64,000 nt of DNA from Costus lasius. Lineage: Eukaryota > Streptophyta > Magnoliopsida > Zingiberales > Costaceae. Location: positions 67,626,018-67,690,017 of the forward strand of contig CM050453.2 of assembly GCA_027563935.2 (NCBI GenBank), given 5' to 3'. The notes beneath the pieces are model-generated. The model saw only the letters and a list, made by a program, of their open reading frames with translations, searched no databases and was not told the DNA's origin. A program made the translations under genes and the position numbers. Below, one piece after another: positions 41,290-54,437 of the stretch (positions are counted from its first letter, which is position 1; each line of letters starts with the position of its first letter).

Positions 41290-43549
41290 TGTTGGTGTAT
41301 ATGCCCTAAAGACCAATGTATGGACATGGTCAGGCATTGTTTGAATGTACTTTGATAGAACAATTACTCTTTATATAGGCATGGTCGTTATTATGCAGAC
41401 TTCTCTACCTGCGTTGATGTATAGAGTTGCATAAATAATGTCCCAGGAGTTTGGATTGGATCCATTCTCATAAGCTATCCCCAGACAAGGTACCCTAGCA
41501 GATATGGGACAGCTTTGGTACATGTGAGACTGGTGTATGGGCTGGTTAGGTGCGGGGCACAGTAACGCAGACATACAGGTGCATTAGATGCACTAGAGTG
41601 ATCCACCGTGAGGATTGACTTACCTAGTCAACAAGTCAATCTCACATGCAAGAGGTTTGCATTTATCCTTAGACTTGAGGTATTCATGTCTAGATTTGAT
41701 GATGGGTATGCTTTAATACAGTCTTACGTCTCTCCGTAATTGGGAGATCAAAACGACTGTCATTGGGCATGTCATAAGTCATGTAGAGACATGGATGACC
41801 AATAGTAGGATTTGCCCCTTCCTTATTGGAAGCATGATATCCACTCGGGGTGCCCCACCTTATTGGTGCATGACAGGAAAGTGTGGCCACACTTGTTGAG
41901 TCATGACCAATGCATTGGATAATAAACTTAAGACTAATCCAATGGCAGGATATCAGCTTAGGCAAAGGGATCTATAATGCAATGGGAATCCTCGTTGCTT
42001 GTTAGGAGTTGTTGCCATAATGACTTAAGTCCTATGACATGGGTAGTAGTGATGTGTTGCTAGATACCCCTCACTACTTATGATGTTTACATCATTGCCA
42101 TCGTCATATGGATCCTACGAGGTCACACACAATAGACTCTTGACGTTGCTTTAATCAGAAGCCTTAGGATCAAGTTATTGGATAACTTGGATCCATTTGG
42201 AAGATTTCATCAGCGCCAATGGGCCTGATGAGTTGGAAGAAAGTTATTGGAGCCAAACTTCATTTTTGGTAGGTTGACCCGAAATTGACCTAGATTGGTC
42301 GCATTTGGATTAGGGTTGCATTGGATTAGATCCAATGGCTTAATCAACCCATGCCATAAAGTTTGGGCTAGCTCATTATCCAATGAGGCCCAATAATTAG
42401 TTGTCATGAAGAGGAATTGGCTTAAAAGGGTATAATGGGGAGAAATCTCACCCCATTGGCCCCTAGGGGCATAATAGGGTAAGGGAGGCGCCTTTGCTTC
42501 ATTATGGAAGTAAAGGGCGCCTAGCCCCTCTTCCTTGGATGGAATACTTGCCTCTAAGGCAAGTCTTGGGGCTGATATGGCTTGAGGACTCTTTTGGAAA
42601 GAGCTTGGGCTCATATGAGAAGTAGGAAGATGTTTATGGTAAAGTCTTGGAGACTTTCCTTATGAACCCTACATGCGCCCAGACCCTTACCCTAGCCGAA
42701 ACTCCTCATGCATGTTGCGACTAGCCACTTCTCCTTTGATGGTAAGAATGCATTTGAGGCATGTCTTGGGCTGATATAGTGCTTGGACAAATAAGGATAG
42801 GATGAATGAGGTTTATGGCAAAGTCTTGGAGACTTTCCTTACCTCAAGACTCCTTTATCCTAGCCGCCCACTTGGCATGATCCTAGCCATTGCCCTAACC
42901 GCCCCTTGTCCTATTAATAGGACCATTGTCGCTCCCACAAAGAGGTTGATTCGTGTGGACAACATCTAGGAGGGGTAACATATCTCTTGGAGAGACTTGG
43001 AGGGCAAAGGGCGACAACTTGAGAGCTTGGAGCTCTTCTTCTTCATCAAGGAGCGCAATCTTCTTCCTTGGAGCCAAAAGTTCTTCCTCTTCCTCTCTTC
43101 TTTGGCGCAAGGATTCTTTGTGCTTGGTGGCGTCTTCTTGCCACAAGCCCTCATCGTTCCTTGGCCATAAGCGCACCTTGGAGGTGGCGCAAGCAAAGAA
43201 GAAGAGGGAAGTCCTTGGCGGCATCTTCCCTATCCCCTCCTTGGCGCAAGTTCTCTTGAAGGTGGTGCAAGTGAGGTGAAGGCTTGATTCTCTTCCCGAG
43301 GCTAGCACCAAGCGTGGAAGGGAGCAACGATCAAGGAGTCGACGCGTGGATACTTGTAGAGGGCGAACACTTGGGCGCCTTCAACATGGCTTCGACATCT
43401 AGACAAGCAAAAGAGGTACATCTCTAACACATCCTTGTGTCTTCTCTCTCGCATGGATCCTTGGGACCGGAATATGTTTCGGGTGTAATGATTCTTCCGC
43501 TGCATCCTGGGACTACAAAATTTTAAATTACACCCGGTATTCCCTAACA
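41290..43549 (+). repeat. 3' LTR of Copia-K (2,260 bp)
   Basis: Preceded by GTGCAAGTGGGAGA (polypurine tract, 41,279-41,288 region). TGTTGGTGTATATG to CCCTAACA, followed by the GGAGG duplication. About 1.4 percent different from the 5' LTR by my eye count. Confidence 0.93.
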
Positions 43550-45335
43550 GGAGGTAGAGTTGCATGACTCATCATAGACCGAACCATGTCAAACAAGGAG
43601 GAGTGAGTTGGGATAAGATCCCACACTCTCTCAGATAGTCAAATAACTCACCACTCAGGTACTCTCCACCACGATCTGATCGAAGAGTCTTAATAGATCT
43701 ACCAAGCTGGTTCTCTACTTCATGTCTGAACTCCTTAAATTTCTCAAAGGATTCAGACTTATGTCTCATTAAGTAGACATAACCATATCTATTGAAGTCA
43801 TTAGTAAATGTGATGAAGTAGTTGTACCCTTCTCTGGCTTATTTATTGAATGGCCCACACACATCACTATGTATGAGATCCAATAAACTTCCTGCCCACT
43901 CACCAATCTTGGTGAAGGGCGCCTTTGTCATCTTCCCTAATAAACAAGGTTCACAAGTATCAAATTCCTCCAAGGAACTTGAATCTAACAACCCATTTGT
44001 GTGGAGTTGTTGGATGCGATTCTTGTTTATCTAGGCTAATCGACAATGCCATAGGAAAGCATCAACTGAACGACTCAGTTTGGTCCTTTTATTATTTATG
44101 TTATAAATAAAGTTATCCATGTCCAAGACATATGGACCATTGCACAAAGTACCCTTCCCATAGAACATATTTGCGAATGAAAAAGAACAAGAGTTCTTAT
44201 TTATTTCAAACTTAAATCTCTTTCTTGCCAAGCAAGGAATGGATACAATGTTTTTAGTAAGCGAAGGTACATAATAGCAATTATCTAGCTCTAATTGAAG
44301 TCCAGAAGGCAAGGAGAGAGTCAAAACTCCTATAGCAACAGCAGCAACCTGTGCCCTGTTTACAACTCGTAGGTCAATCTCTCTAGCCCGTATCGATCTA
44401 CTTTTCTTGAGCCCCTGCATATTTGTACAAATATGAGCTCCACATGTGGTATCCAATACCCATGACATAGAAGTAGAAAAGTTGACTTCTGTAACATAAA
44501 TACCTGAGCTATAAGCTAAGGCCAAGCCTTTTTTCTCCCCATTCTGAAGTTGCTTGCAGTCCTCCTCTAGTGACCCTGCTCGCCACAGTGGAAGCACCTC
44601 TGGTCCTTTCACTTCTTTGCCTTTTTCTTCAGTGCTTTGGTTGGACCCTTGGCACTGCCCTTAGCATGTGCCTTACCCTTCTTCTTCATCTTCTTGGCCG
44701 CAGGGACCAAAAGAACATAATTGGGTTTGGTCTTTCCCATTTCACGCTCGGTTGTTTGGAGCATATTCAACAGTTCCTCCCGTGTGCAATTAATATGGTT
44801 CATATTGAAATTTATAATAAACGGACAAAAGCTAGGGGGCAGAGACTGCAGAATAAGATCTATAACCAGCTCGTTATCTATAGTGTGTCCCAATCTTTTG
44901 AGATGATCCACGTTCCCAATCATCTTGAGAACATGGGGTCTCACTGGTGCACCTTCAGATAACTTGCACCGAAAGACTACTTTGGCAGTGTCATATCTCT
45001 CAATTCTAGCCTAAGCCTCGAACATCTGTTTCAAATGAATAATCATCTGGAAAGCGTTCTACTCCTCATATTGCACCTGAAGTTCAGGTGTCATAGTGGC
45101 TAGCATGAGACATGCTACTTCCAAAGAGTCATCCTGATGCTTTCTAATAGCATCCCTGTCTGCCGTTCGGGCATTAGGTGCAGGAGCCACAGGAAGAGGC
45201 TACTCAAGGACATATAGCTTCTTCTCGAGCTTGAGGGCTATCCTCAAGTTCCGATGCCAGACCATAAAGTTGGTTCCAACCAACTTATCCTTATCAAGGA
45301 GATCGCAGTGTAAATCCACTATTGTTCGTTGCCAT
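43550..45335 (-). pseudogene. gag-pol: Copia-E gag and 5' pol
   Basis: Minus strand, right to left. Gag Met at 45,335 begins Met-Ala-Thr-Asn-Asn and shifts frame after LRSP. Then come gag islands (ACLMLATMTPEL, HVLKMIGNVDHLKRLGHTID, FIINFNMNHINCTREELLNM), a broken zinc knuckle (CFHCGEQGH in one frame), protease SWVLDTTCGAHICTN near 44,450 and integrase (LRSDRGGEYLSGELFDYLRE) to the Copia-K site. Several stops and frameshifts. The start codon here lies in exon 2, unlike K, where it lies in the LTR. Confidence 0.85.
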
Positions 45336-47000
45336 TGTTCTACAACAGTCAAGAAACTGCAGATTAGTACTACTTCGAATCATTTGAACTGGACTTGTTT
45401 TAAATGATTATGGCTCTGACTATTTTAATCGAATGACAACCCACAAAGTCAATCAAGAAATTTAAGATTTCCTAGTGAAATGTGATCCTTATTCCACATG
45501 AGGCTCCGCGTCCCACAAGGGTGGGATGAGATGCACAAAGTGACTCATGTTTCTTAAGGTGGGCACGTCGGCCGATTACTCCAAGCAACTCCCCTTGTTG
45601 AAACAATTTAGGCATTTCATGTCCAGCGAGGGCTGGATACAGCATGAAACCCTAACCTCTCAACGTTGCCTCTAGAGTTTCATCATGTGCCCAGTAAGTC
45701 AAGTCCATTCCTAACCGTTATGCCCAGGGCCAATGAGTTTCCTTGTGAAGGCATGCCCAGGTTAAAACTGGACTGGGGAAACCATTGCCACCACCCACTT
45801 TCTAAAGATAAGTGGGTGTGTCCCACGAGGGTGGGAACAGTTCACAACTCCACTGATCGATAGCTTAGTGAGGGCTACCTGTTAGAAGGCTACTAGACTT
45901 GATATTTTGAATGAGGGTTTTTAAGGTCTCATTAGTTTTATCTTATGTCTAACAATACAGGCATGCAATCCTATAGTGATAACATAACGATAAAACATCA
46001 CAGGTATGCTTTAGCAAATATTGAAAGCAGTAAAAGAATGATGTGATCATAGCCTATTCAAGACATTGAACCAACCCATGCCAAAAGGAGGTTCAACTCT
46101 TTACCTAGGATTCAAGCCCCTAGAACTAGATGTAGCCTAGCCGACCTCTAGATTGGTCTTCAAAGTTGGCTCCAAAGTCCTTCTCACCATGGTTTAGCTC
46201 TCAAACCCTAGAGGTACTTTTAGGGAAATCCTAGAAGCATATTCCATGGTTCGGCCAATGCCATGGGACTTCATCCAAGCAAGGTGCGCCACCTTGCAAG
46301 CACAGGATGTATAGCTCACAAGCTCAAGAGATCGGCCAATGCATCTTGCGCTCCATGTAAGGAGTTTGATGCACCACCAAACCAAGCAAGGGTGCTTATT
46401 GCGCCACCATTCAAGATGCACAACCAAGCAAGCATGTGCCATGCTCCAAGTAGATGCGCCCCTAATCTTCATCCTAGTTAAAAGCAAAAAAGAAAAGTGG
46501 CACGTAGGCCTCACAAGGATACATCATAGGCATACTAAGGGGCTTGACTCATGATCACAACATTATGCACAACCAAGGTATTTACTCATGCAATTCTACA
46601 TGCTCATGAAAAATAAAAAATCTGAAATTTACTTTTTCATAAAACATGTCTTTCTTCCACATCATCTTATCACAGATCTTTTGATCATTTGAGGTTATGT
46701 TTCTTTATGATTTCATATATCCTTTCAGCTGGAAATTTTTGTCAGATCAAGAGACCCAGCCAGTCCGAAGACACAATGTCCGTCCTACTTGACAAAATTA
46801 CGTGCTCCCTTGATCTTAAATCAATCAAGAAACTAATCTTTCAACAGTCCAAAAGAAATTGAATAGAAGATAGAAAGCAAAGACCTACAATTTTTCATAC
46901 TAGAAAAATCGTGCGCCACTAACATGCAATTTTTGAAAATTGAGATATGGCATGTGAGCATGGAAGAGCATGAAAGTACATTGTTCGAGTCTCGCAAGTC
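45336..47000 (-). other. Copia-E leader with hairpins and splice acceptor
   Basis: No gene supported. On the minus strand: three hairpins TCCCAC/GTGGGA (45,831-45,846), TCCAGC/GCTGGA inside TTTCATG/CATGAAA (45,615-45,649) and TCCCAC/GTGGGA (45,511-45,526). Then TACTAAT (45,363-45,369) and TTTCTTGACTGTTGTAG, with AG at 45,340-45,341, five bases before the gag Met. The matching donor would be CTAAG|GTATTT at 47,166. Here the intron would lie wholly in the 5' UTR. Confidence 0.6.
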
Positions 47001-47012
47001 ACTCTGATACCA
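47001..47012 (-). other. Primer-binding site of Copia-E
   Basis: Minus strand TGGTATCAGAGT, one base from the LTR. Confidence 0.88.
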
Positions 47013-47013
47013 T

Positions 47014-49046
47014 TGTTGGGAAACCCCGGGGATATTTTATAATTTTTCAAAGATAGACATTACATTTTACATTGCACAGCGGAAGAATATCCTTGAAACA
47101 GGCCAGTCCCAAAAACCTAGTGAAGATCGTCAAGCGAAGGAGTTGACACGATGAGATAGAAAATACCTTAGGAGCAAGATGAGGCTGATGTCGAGGTAGG
47201 CGCCCAAGCATGTGCCTTCTGCAGTCTCACACACATGGATGCCTCGAGGTAGGCGCCCGGTGCTAGCCTCAGAAAGAAGATCCAAGCCTTTGTGCTCCTT
47301 CTTCTATGCTTGCTCCACCTTGAAAGGAAGATGCGCCAACGAGAGAGTAGAAGGAGGGGATCACCACTTCACTTGCGCCACCTCCTAGGATGAGATGCGC
47401 CAAGAGAAGGTAGAGAAGAGGAGAAGTCGCCTAGTCCAACTTTACCTTGCGCCAATAAGAAAGGGTGAAGATGACTCTCGGCTATGGAAGAGGTTGCGCC
47501 AATCAAGCTTTGCTCTCGCCTCTATGTTTCTTGCTCACGCCAAGATAAGAGCATCATCTACTCTCGCATATGTGGAGACATATATAGAGAGAGAGGGGTG
47601 GCAACATAAGGTTTAGAGAGTGGGCGCAATTCATCATGAAAGGGGTGGCTAGGGTTAGGGTTTGGGTGCAACTAGGGTTTGTGTTTAGGAAAGACTCCAA
47701 GTCTATACCATAAACATCCCCTAATCACCAAAGACTTACCTAGTAAGTCCATTATGCCTTAGATGCATGAAGCCTTGCCTTAGAGGCAAGCTTTCCATCC
47801 AAGCGTGAAGGGGCTAGGCGCCAAATCCTCCCATAAGAAGTAACATGCGCCAATCTCACCACATTATGCCCTTGGCACCAATGGGGTGGGATTTTATCCC
47901 CATTATACCCTTTAAGCCCAATCTTCTTATCATGTCTACTTGTTATTGGGCCTCATTGGATAATGAGCAAGCCCAAACTTCATTGCATGGGTTGATTAAG
48001 CAATTGGATCCAATCCAATGCAACCCTAATCCAAATTTGACTAACCATGGTCAAATATGGGTCAACCTGCTAAAAATGAAGTTTGGCTCCAATAACACTC
48101 ACCATCTCATCAGACCCATTGGCGCTGATGAAATTTCCAAAATAGATCTGAGTTATCCAATAACTCGATCATAAGGCTTCCCGATCAAAACGAGAACTCG
48201 AGTATCAAGGTGTGCGACCCTATAGGTTCCTCTAACGCTGGCAGTGCTGACCAAAGATCACCACAAGCAGTGAGTGGCACCTAACAGTGCATCGCTGCTA
48301 CCCAGGTCATTGGAATAGATATCGACATCGACATCCCCATCATCGCAACTAGGTATAGATGCATTATAGTCTCTTTGCCGAACTGATATCCGATTGGACA
48401 AGTCTGTCACCACTTGTTTTCACTCAATCACATGGTCATGACTAAATCAGGTTCTCAACTGGGTATGGTCATACACTTTCAGTCATAGAACCATAGAGGA
48501 GCTCCATGGATATCAAGCTTCCCTCAGGAAGGGGCAAATCCTCTGTCTGTCATTCACCTTCTCATATGGGTCGTGACATACTCAATGACAACCGTTATGA
48601 ACTCCCAACTACGGCAAGGTGTTAGGTTGTGTCAAAGCATATCCCTAACTATATAGAATGGTCAATGACCTCAAGTCAAGGGATCAATAAATCTCCTGTC
48701 ACTTGTGAGGATAACTCATGACACCAAGTCATTGCCTCACAGTGGGTCTATCCAGTATATCCACCACTGATATACCCATATGTCTGCGTTAGCACCTCGT
48801 GCTTAACCAGCCCATATACTAGTCTCACAAGTACCAGAGTTGTTTCATATCCACTCAGGTACATCAACAGGGGACAATCATTTGAGCACAGATCTAATCT
48901 GTCTCCAGGAACATTATCATGTAAGTACATAATCGCAGATGAAGACAAATATGGATAACAACAATGCCAGAAAGATATGTATAAATATCAAAGTTAAGTA
49001 GTACAAAGATGGACCAAAAGTAGGTCCTAGGACATATATACCAACA
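47014..49046 (-). repeat. 5' LTR of Copia-E (2,033 bp)
   Basis: On the minus strand TGTTGGTATATATGTCC to TTTCCCAACA, a family 2 relative of the K LTR. It keeps a decayed form of the 28 bp core near 48,268-48,296. The right flank begins AACCG, the expected target duplication; the other copy was lost with the 3' end of E. Confidence 0.87.
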
Positions 49047-49496
49047 AACCGTTGTTCCCCAGCAATAGTGCCAAATACTTGACACGTACCGCAAGTACAT
49101 GGTTATGCCAAAGTAATATAAAAGATTGTTGATCCCAGAGTGAACAAGGTTAATTGCTAGAATTTTTGAGTTTTAGAAGCTAAGCTGATCAAATCGTGGT
49201 TTCGTAAGACAGTAAACTAATGCAGGAAATCAATAGCAATTAAACGGGAGATGTCAATGAGAGAAGCATCGGAACTTTGGTATCACGACACTGATGTACC
49301 TATCAAATCTAAAACTAAATTGTTACATGAGATTGTAATGTTGCACAAGGAATCCTTTTTATGGTACAGGTTGCCCCCTTGCGGTCAGTACAACCAGGTA
49401 CCCACCTAAAATGACCTCATACTTTCATGGCGAATTATTTTAGATGAATCCAATGAGTTCTATGAAGGATTATAGAACCCTCAAGTGAACTCTAAC
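49047..49496 (-). repeat. Gypsy PBS and LTR fragment Z2
   Basis: On the minus strand, TTTGGCACTATTGCTGGGGA (49,055-49,074) is a decayed tRNA-Asp PBS. It is preceded by an LTR end that reads TGACACGTACCGCAAGTAC on the plus strand from 49,080, with the CGCAAGT...AAGTAATA signature. Cut by E on the left and F on the right. No coding sequence. Confidence 0.6.
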
Positions 49497-51168
49497 TGAA
49501 AGTCCCCCCAAGGGGGGGCGAAACCCTAAGACATGCGCAGATATAAATTTGCATGGGCGGAATCTAGGGTTTCCTAGGATCGCATAGCATGTATTATATG
49601 ATCAACTTAGAACAACAATGATCATACCATGGCCATTGTTTGTATGATGTCGAGGAAGAAGAGATCGACAGGGGTCTCCTCCAGAGGATGCGCACACAAG
49701 ATGAAGAAGCTGCCTACTCCCTTGGTGCTCCTTATGCTAGCAAGGTTCCAAGAGGTTCTTGTCGTATGAAAAAGGAAGATGATCTCCTTGCTTGGCGAAA
49801 AACTTTCTCCTCTTGTCGTCCACTCTTTTTACACGAGAATGCAAAAACTCTCGAAATCACAAGAGGCGACAAAGGCGTGAAGAGGCGAGCAACATGAGGC
49901 GTGGTCACGTAAGTGATCATGCTTTCTAAAAATAGAAATCCACTCCCTCACATGCGATCATGGGTTTACCCCAATCGCAAACTCCTCTCCATTTGAACCA
50001 CACACTCACTTGATGAGCTGGTTCATTTCGGTTTGGTCCAAGACCAATTAACCCAAGCAATCCAGTCTAGATCTCAATTAAACCCTAAGGCTCCAGATCT
50101 AACCGTTGATCTCTTGATGCTTCTGATCTCACTGATCTAGCATCCAATCTCTCAATCGAAGCTTACCGATCTCAAGCTCTAATCAATCAAACATGATCAG
50201 ACCAGATCTCACTCACAATCAGAGATTAATTCCCTTTAAACTGAACCCAAAACAATTTAGTCCACACGATCTGACTTAAGTAAGCCATATCATCAAATTG
50301 TGCGACCCTGAGGGTTTCCTTTAAATGTCAGTAACGATAACTTACGTTATCACGATCAGAGAGGGGCATCTAGCAACACATCACTGTCTCCCGATATAAA
50401 GGAAAGAGTCTTCCAAGACTACACCCAAACAACAGCACAAGTGTGAATCAACTCACTAGGCATACATGATTCCTTTGCCACTGGATGTTCTTTATTGGAC
50501 AAGCCTGCCAAGCTTGTAACGCCAATATGATGAGCATGATTAGATCAGATGAACATAGTCATCTGGGTATGGCCATACACTTTCTCAATCATCTCATCCA
50601 GGGGGCCCCTTTAGAACATCACACTCCAATGAAGGAGACGGCAATCCTATATCTATCACTAGTGACCTAACATGACTCAAGCTCACCATCCAAGATAGTC
50701 TATAACCATTATGTTTCAAATGATATTGAACTACCTCAAAATAATGACAATCATCATTTAGAAACACAAGTGATCTCAAGTCAGAGGACATGTGCCACTT
50801 GTTGCAATCAAGGATTATTCACATTGTGACAAGCAATTGAATAACCTAGTAGGGTCTGTCCAGTACATCCAATGTACCCATGAGTCTACATCTTATTCCA
50901 TGCTCGAAGCATCCTATAAGATTAGAATACATATTAGTCTCAATCATATCAGGGCTGTCTCATGTTCACCAAGATATCTCGACTAAGGACTTTACTGCAT
51001 GTCAGCCTAGCTGAACATCATAGAGACATTATTCAGAAGTACGCTCATTGCAGCAGACAATGTAACAACCTGAATAACAACCATTGCCTTTATAAACATA
51101 AGAGTTTATACATGATACTGTTACAATCCCAAGGCCTCAAACATTAGCCTTAAGGGCATACCCTAACA
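49497..51168 (-). repeat. 3' LTR of Copia-F (1,672 bp)
   Basis: On the minus strand TGTTAGGG to GGGGACTTTCA. It includes the micro-exon ATGGCCATG|GTATGAT near 49,630 and a CCCCCCC/GGGGGG terminal hairpin. The 28 bp core has two changes. Flank CTAAC (49,492-49,496) is the presumed target duplication. Confidence 0.88.
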
Positions 51169-51169
51169 A

Positions 51170-51179
51170 TCTCCCACTT
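51170..51179 (-). other. Polypurine tract of Copia-F
   Basis: Minus strand AAGTGGGAGA one base from the LTR. Confidence 0.85.
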
Positions 51180-51188
51180 GCACTTAAT

Positions 51189-52713
51189 CTAATGGTTGAG
51201 AAATCTCAAACCCATATTATTACAGTGCTTCTCATGCTTCTGCTGCGCCAGAGGCTTGGTAAGCGGGTCTGCCAGATTGTCATCTGTATGAACCTTGCAG
51301 ATTTTGATCTCGCCACGATCAATGATCTCCCGGATCAAATGAAACCGTCTCTGTATGTGCTTGGACTTCTGGTGCGACCGTGGTTCCTTTGCTTGTGCGA
51401 TTGCTCCAGTGTTATCACAGAAGATAACCAAAGGATCTGCACTCGAAGGAACGACACCAAGTTCTTGAACGAACTTACGAATCCACACTGCCTCCTTAGA
51501 TGCTTCCGAGGCTGCAACATACTCGGCTTCTGTTGTGGAATCAGCAACTATAGGCTGTTTGAAACTCTTCCACACCACTGCTCCTCCATTCAAGCTAAAA
51601 ACATAGCCTGATTGCGATCGGAAATCATCCTGGTCAGACTGGAACGAAGCGTCAGTATATCCTTCAATACTGAGTTCTTCCTGACCACCATATATCAAGA
51701 ATATATCTTTGGTCCTCTGAAGATATTTTAAAATGTTCTTGACTGCAATCCAGTGCGCCTGACCTGGATTACTTTGGAACCGACTGGTCACGCTTAACCC
51801 GTAAGCGACGTCTGGGCGAGTACACAACATCGCATACATAATGGACCCAATAGCCGAAGCATAAGGCGTATTGTCCATTTTATCTTTCTCAGTCTGTGTT
51901 TGTGGACACTGACTCTTTGAAAGATTCAGACCATGTCTGACTGGAAGATATCCTCTTTTAGAATTCTCTAAATGAAATCTCTCCAGGACTTTATCGATGT
52001 AAGTACTCTGGCACAGCCCGAGAAGCCTCTTAGATCTATCCCTGTAGATCTTCACACCTAACACATAGGCTGCTTCTCCTAAATCTTTCATCTGGAAACA
52101 TTTTCTTAACCATGCTTTCACCGCATGCATTTCGGGAATATCGTTTCCAATGATTAAGATATCATCGACGTAGAGGACTAGGAAAGTAATCACGCTCCCA
52201 CTAAACCTCTTATATACACACGGGTCATCCTCGTTCTTGATGAAACCAAATTCACTGACTGATTCATCAAAACGAATATTCCAGCTTCTTGATGTGTGTT
52301 TAAGTCCATAAATGGACTTCTTTAACTTGCATATCTTATGACGATCTGATGGATTAGTGAAACCTTCCGGTTGTGTCATATACACATCCTCATCCAATTT
52401 TCCATTAAGGAAAGCGGTCTTCACATCCATTTGCCAGATCTCATAATCATAATATGCTGCTATCGCGAAAAGAATCCGAATAGACTTAAACATGGCTACA
52501 GGAGAGAAAGTTTCATCATAATCTATCCCGTAGATTTGCTTGAAACCTTTCGCAACTAGCCTGCCTTTATAGGTAACCACGTTACCATCCATGTCAATCT
52601 TCTTCTTGAAGATCCACTTACAGCCTATAGGGATAACTCCCGGAGGCGGATCAACCAAATCCCAAACTTGGTTATCTGACATGGAGTCCATCTCGGCTCG
52701 CATAGCTTCAAGC
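51189..52713 (-). CDS. pol: Copia-F RT and RNase H (3' part of pol, split by Copia-D)
   Basis: Open from the Copia-D junction to the stop at 51,189, with RT (GCKWIFKKKID, DVKTAFLNG, YVDDILII) and RNase H (YTDASFQSD, STTEAEYVAASEA, DNTGAIAQ). It continues, in frame and without loss, the pol half at 61,872-63,621 once D and one CAAGC are removed. In the present DNA the frame runs on into Copia-D's 3' LTR up to an ATG at 53,024, giving a 611-codon chimeric ORF in the same direction as that LTR's promoter. Confidence 0.88.
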
Positions 52714-54417
52714 TGAAAGGTCCCTAGAGTAAGGGGGTGAAACCCTAAACATGCGCAACATAAGATTTTGCATGGGCGGAAATAGGGTTTGCATAGGATC
52801 GCATGTAGTATGTCTATATAATCAACTTCTTTCAGTTCAAAGATCAAGTTAAGATCTTTTACCATAGCCATGAAGAAGGAGTCGGCTTGGAAGCTAGAGA
52901 ACGATAGGGTTCTCCTCCAAAGTGTGCCACACACAAGATGAAGTTGGCTCACTCCTTGTCGTCCTTGTGCTAGCAAGGCTTCAAGGTTCTTGTCCTCTTG
53001 TCGTATGAAGGAGATGAAGAACACTTTCGGCTAGGGCGATGAAGCTCTTCTTCTTTTCGTCAAAACCAACCTCTTCACGAATGGATAGACGACCAAGCAA
53101 GAAGACAACATGAGTTGAGGCGTTTATTTTAGATGAGGCGTTACATGATTTCCCAATATGGAAAGTCATGAAGCTTTCGCCCACTCAAAGCAAACCGCCC
53201 TAAAACGCTTCCACCTTGAACCAACCGTTCACACATGTGTGAACCGGTTCAATGGAATTCGGTCCAACGCTTTTGGTTCAATGACAAAACCAAAACAACC
53301 CAAGCCATGGTCTAGATCTCTCTCTGAACCAAATGGTTCAAGATCTAACCGTTGATCTTTTGATGCATCTGATCTCACTGATCTAGCATCACTTCTCTCG
53401 ATCGAAGCTTACCGATCTCATGCCCTAATCAATCAAACATGATCAGACCAGATCTCACTTACAATCAGAGTTTAAACTCCTTTAAACTGAATCCAAACAA
53501 TTCAGTCCACACGATCTGACTTAAGCAAGCCATATCATCAAATTGTGCGACCCTAAGGGTTTCCTTTAAATGTCGGTAATGATAACTTTCGTTATCACGA
53601 TCAGTGAGGGGTATCTAGCAACACATCACTGTCTCCCGATATAAAGGAAAGAGTCTTCCAAGACTACACCCAAAACACAGCACAAGTGTGAATCTTCTTC
53701 ACAAGGCATACATGTTTCCTTTGCCACTGGATGTTCTTATTGGACAAGCGTGTTAAGCCTATGACTCCAATATGATGAGCATGATTAGATCAGATGAACA
53801 TAGTCACCTGGGTACGGCCATACACTATTCTCAATCATCTCATTCAGGGGGCCCCTTTAGAACATCACACTCCTTAAACAAGGAGACGGCAATCCTATGT
53901 CTATCACTAGTGTCCTAACCTGACTCATGATCATTATCCAAGATAGTTTATAATCATTATGTTTCAAATGATATTGAACTACCTCAAAACAATGACAATC
54001 ATCATTTAGAAACACAAGTGATCTCAAGTCAAAGGACATGTGCCACTTGTAGCATACAAGGATTATTCACATTGTGACAAGCAATTGAATATCCTAGTAG
54101 GGTCTGTCCAGTACATCCAATGTACCTATGAGTCTACATCTTATTCCATGCTCGAAGCATCCTATAAGATTAGAACACATATTAGTCTTAACCATATCAA
54201 GGCTGTCTCATGTTCACCAAGATATATCGACTAAGGACATCAGTGCATGTCAGCCTAGCTGAACAGCTTTGAGACATTATTCAGTAGTACACTTATTACA
54301 GCAGACAAGGTAACAACCTGAATAACAACCATTGCCTTTATAAACTTAAGAGTTTATACAATAATACTATTACAATCCCAAGGCCTCAAACATTAGCCTT
54401 AAGGGCATACCCCAACA
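52714..54417 (-). repeat. 3' LTR of Copia-D (1,704 bp)
   Basis: Minus strand TGTTGGGG to GGACCTTTCA. It contains the family 1 core, GATAAC/GTTATC-like repeat, CCAATATGG box and micro-exon ATGGCTATG|GTAAAAG. It lies directly upstream of Copia-F RT in the same direction. Confidence 0.93.
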
Positions 54418-54418
54418 A

Positions 54419-54428
54419 TCTCCCACTT
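54419..54428 (-). other. Polypurine tract of Copia-D
   Basis: Minus strand AAGTGGGAGA one base from the 3' LTR. Confidence 0.85.
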
Positions 54429-54437
54429 GCACTTAAT

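Larger units (their letters stand above)
32516..43549 (+). mobile_element. Copia-K: family 2 element with near-identical LTRs and a ruined interior, 11,034 bp
   Basis: LTRs of 2,259 and 2,260 bp differ at roughly 30 sites by eye. The GGAGG target-site duplication is perfect. The interior has a PBS, leader, badly broken gag and pol, a solo LTR insertion and a polypurine tract. It is inserted antisense in Copia-E. The coding decay is far greater than the LTR divergence, which suggests it was already defective when it last moved. Confidence 0.92.

Noticed and set aside
46130..46560. Possible gene in the Copia-E leader
   Set aside because: Short overlapping frames on both strands without domains; position between PBS and gag marks it as leader sequence.
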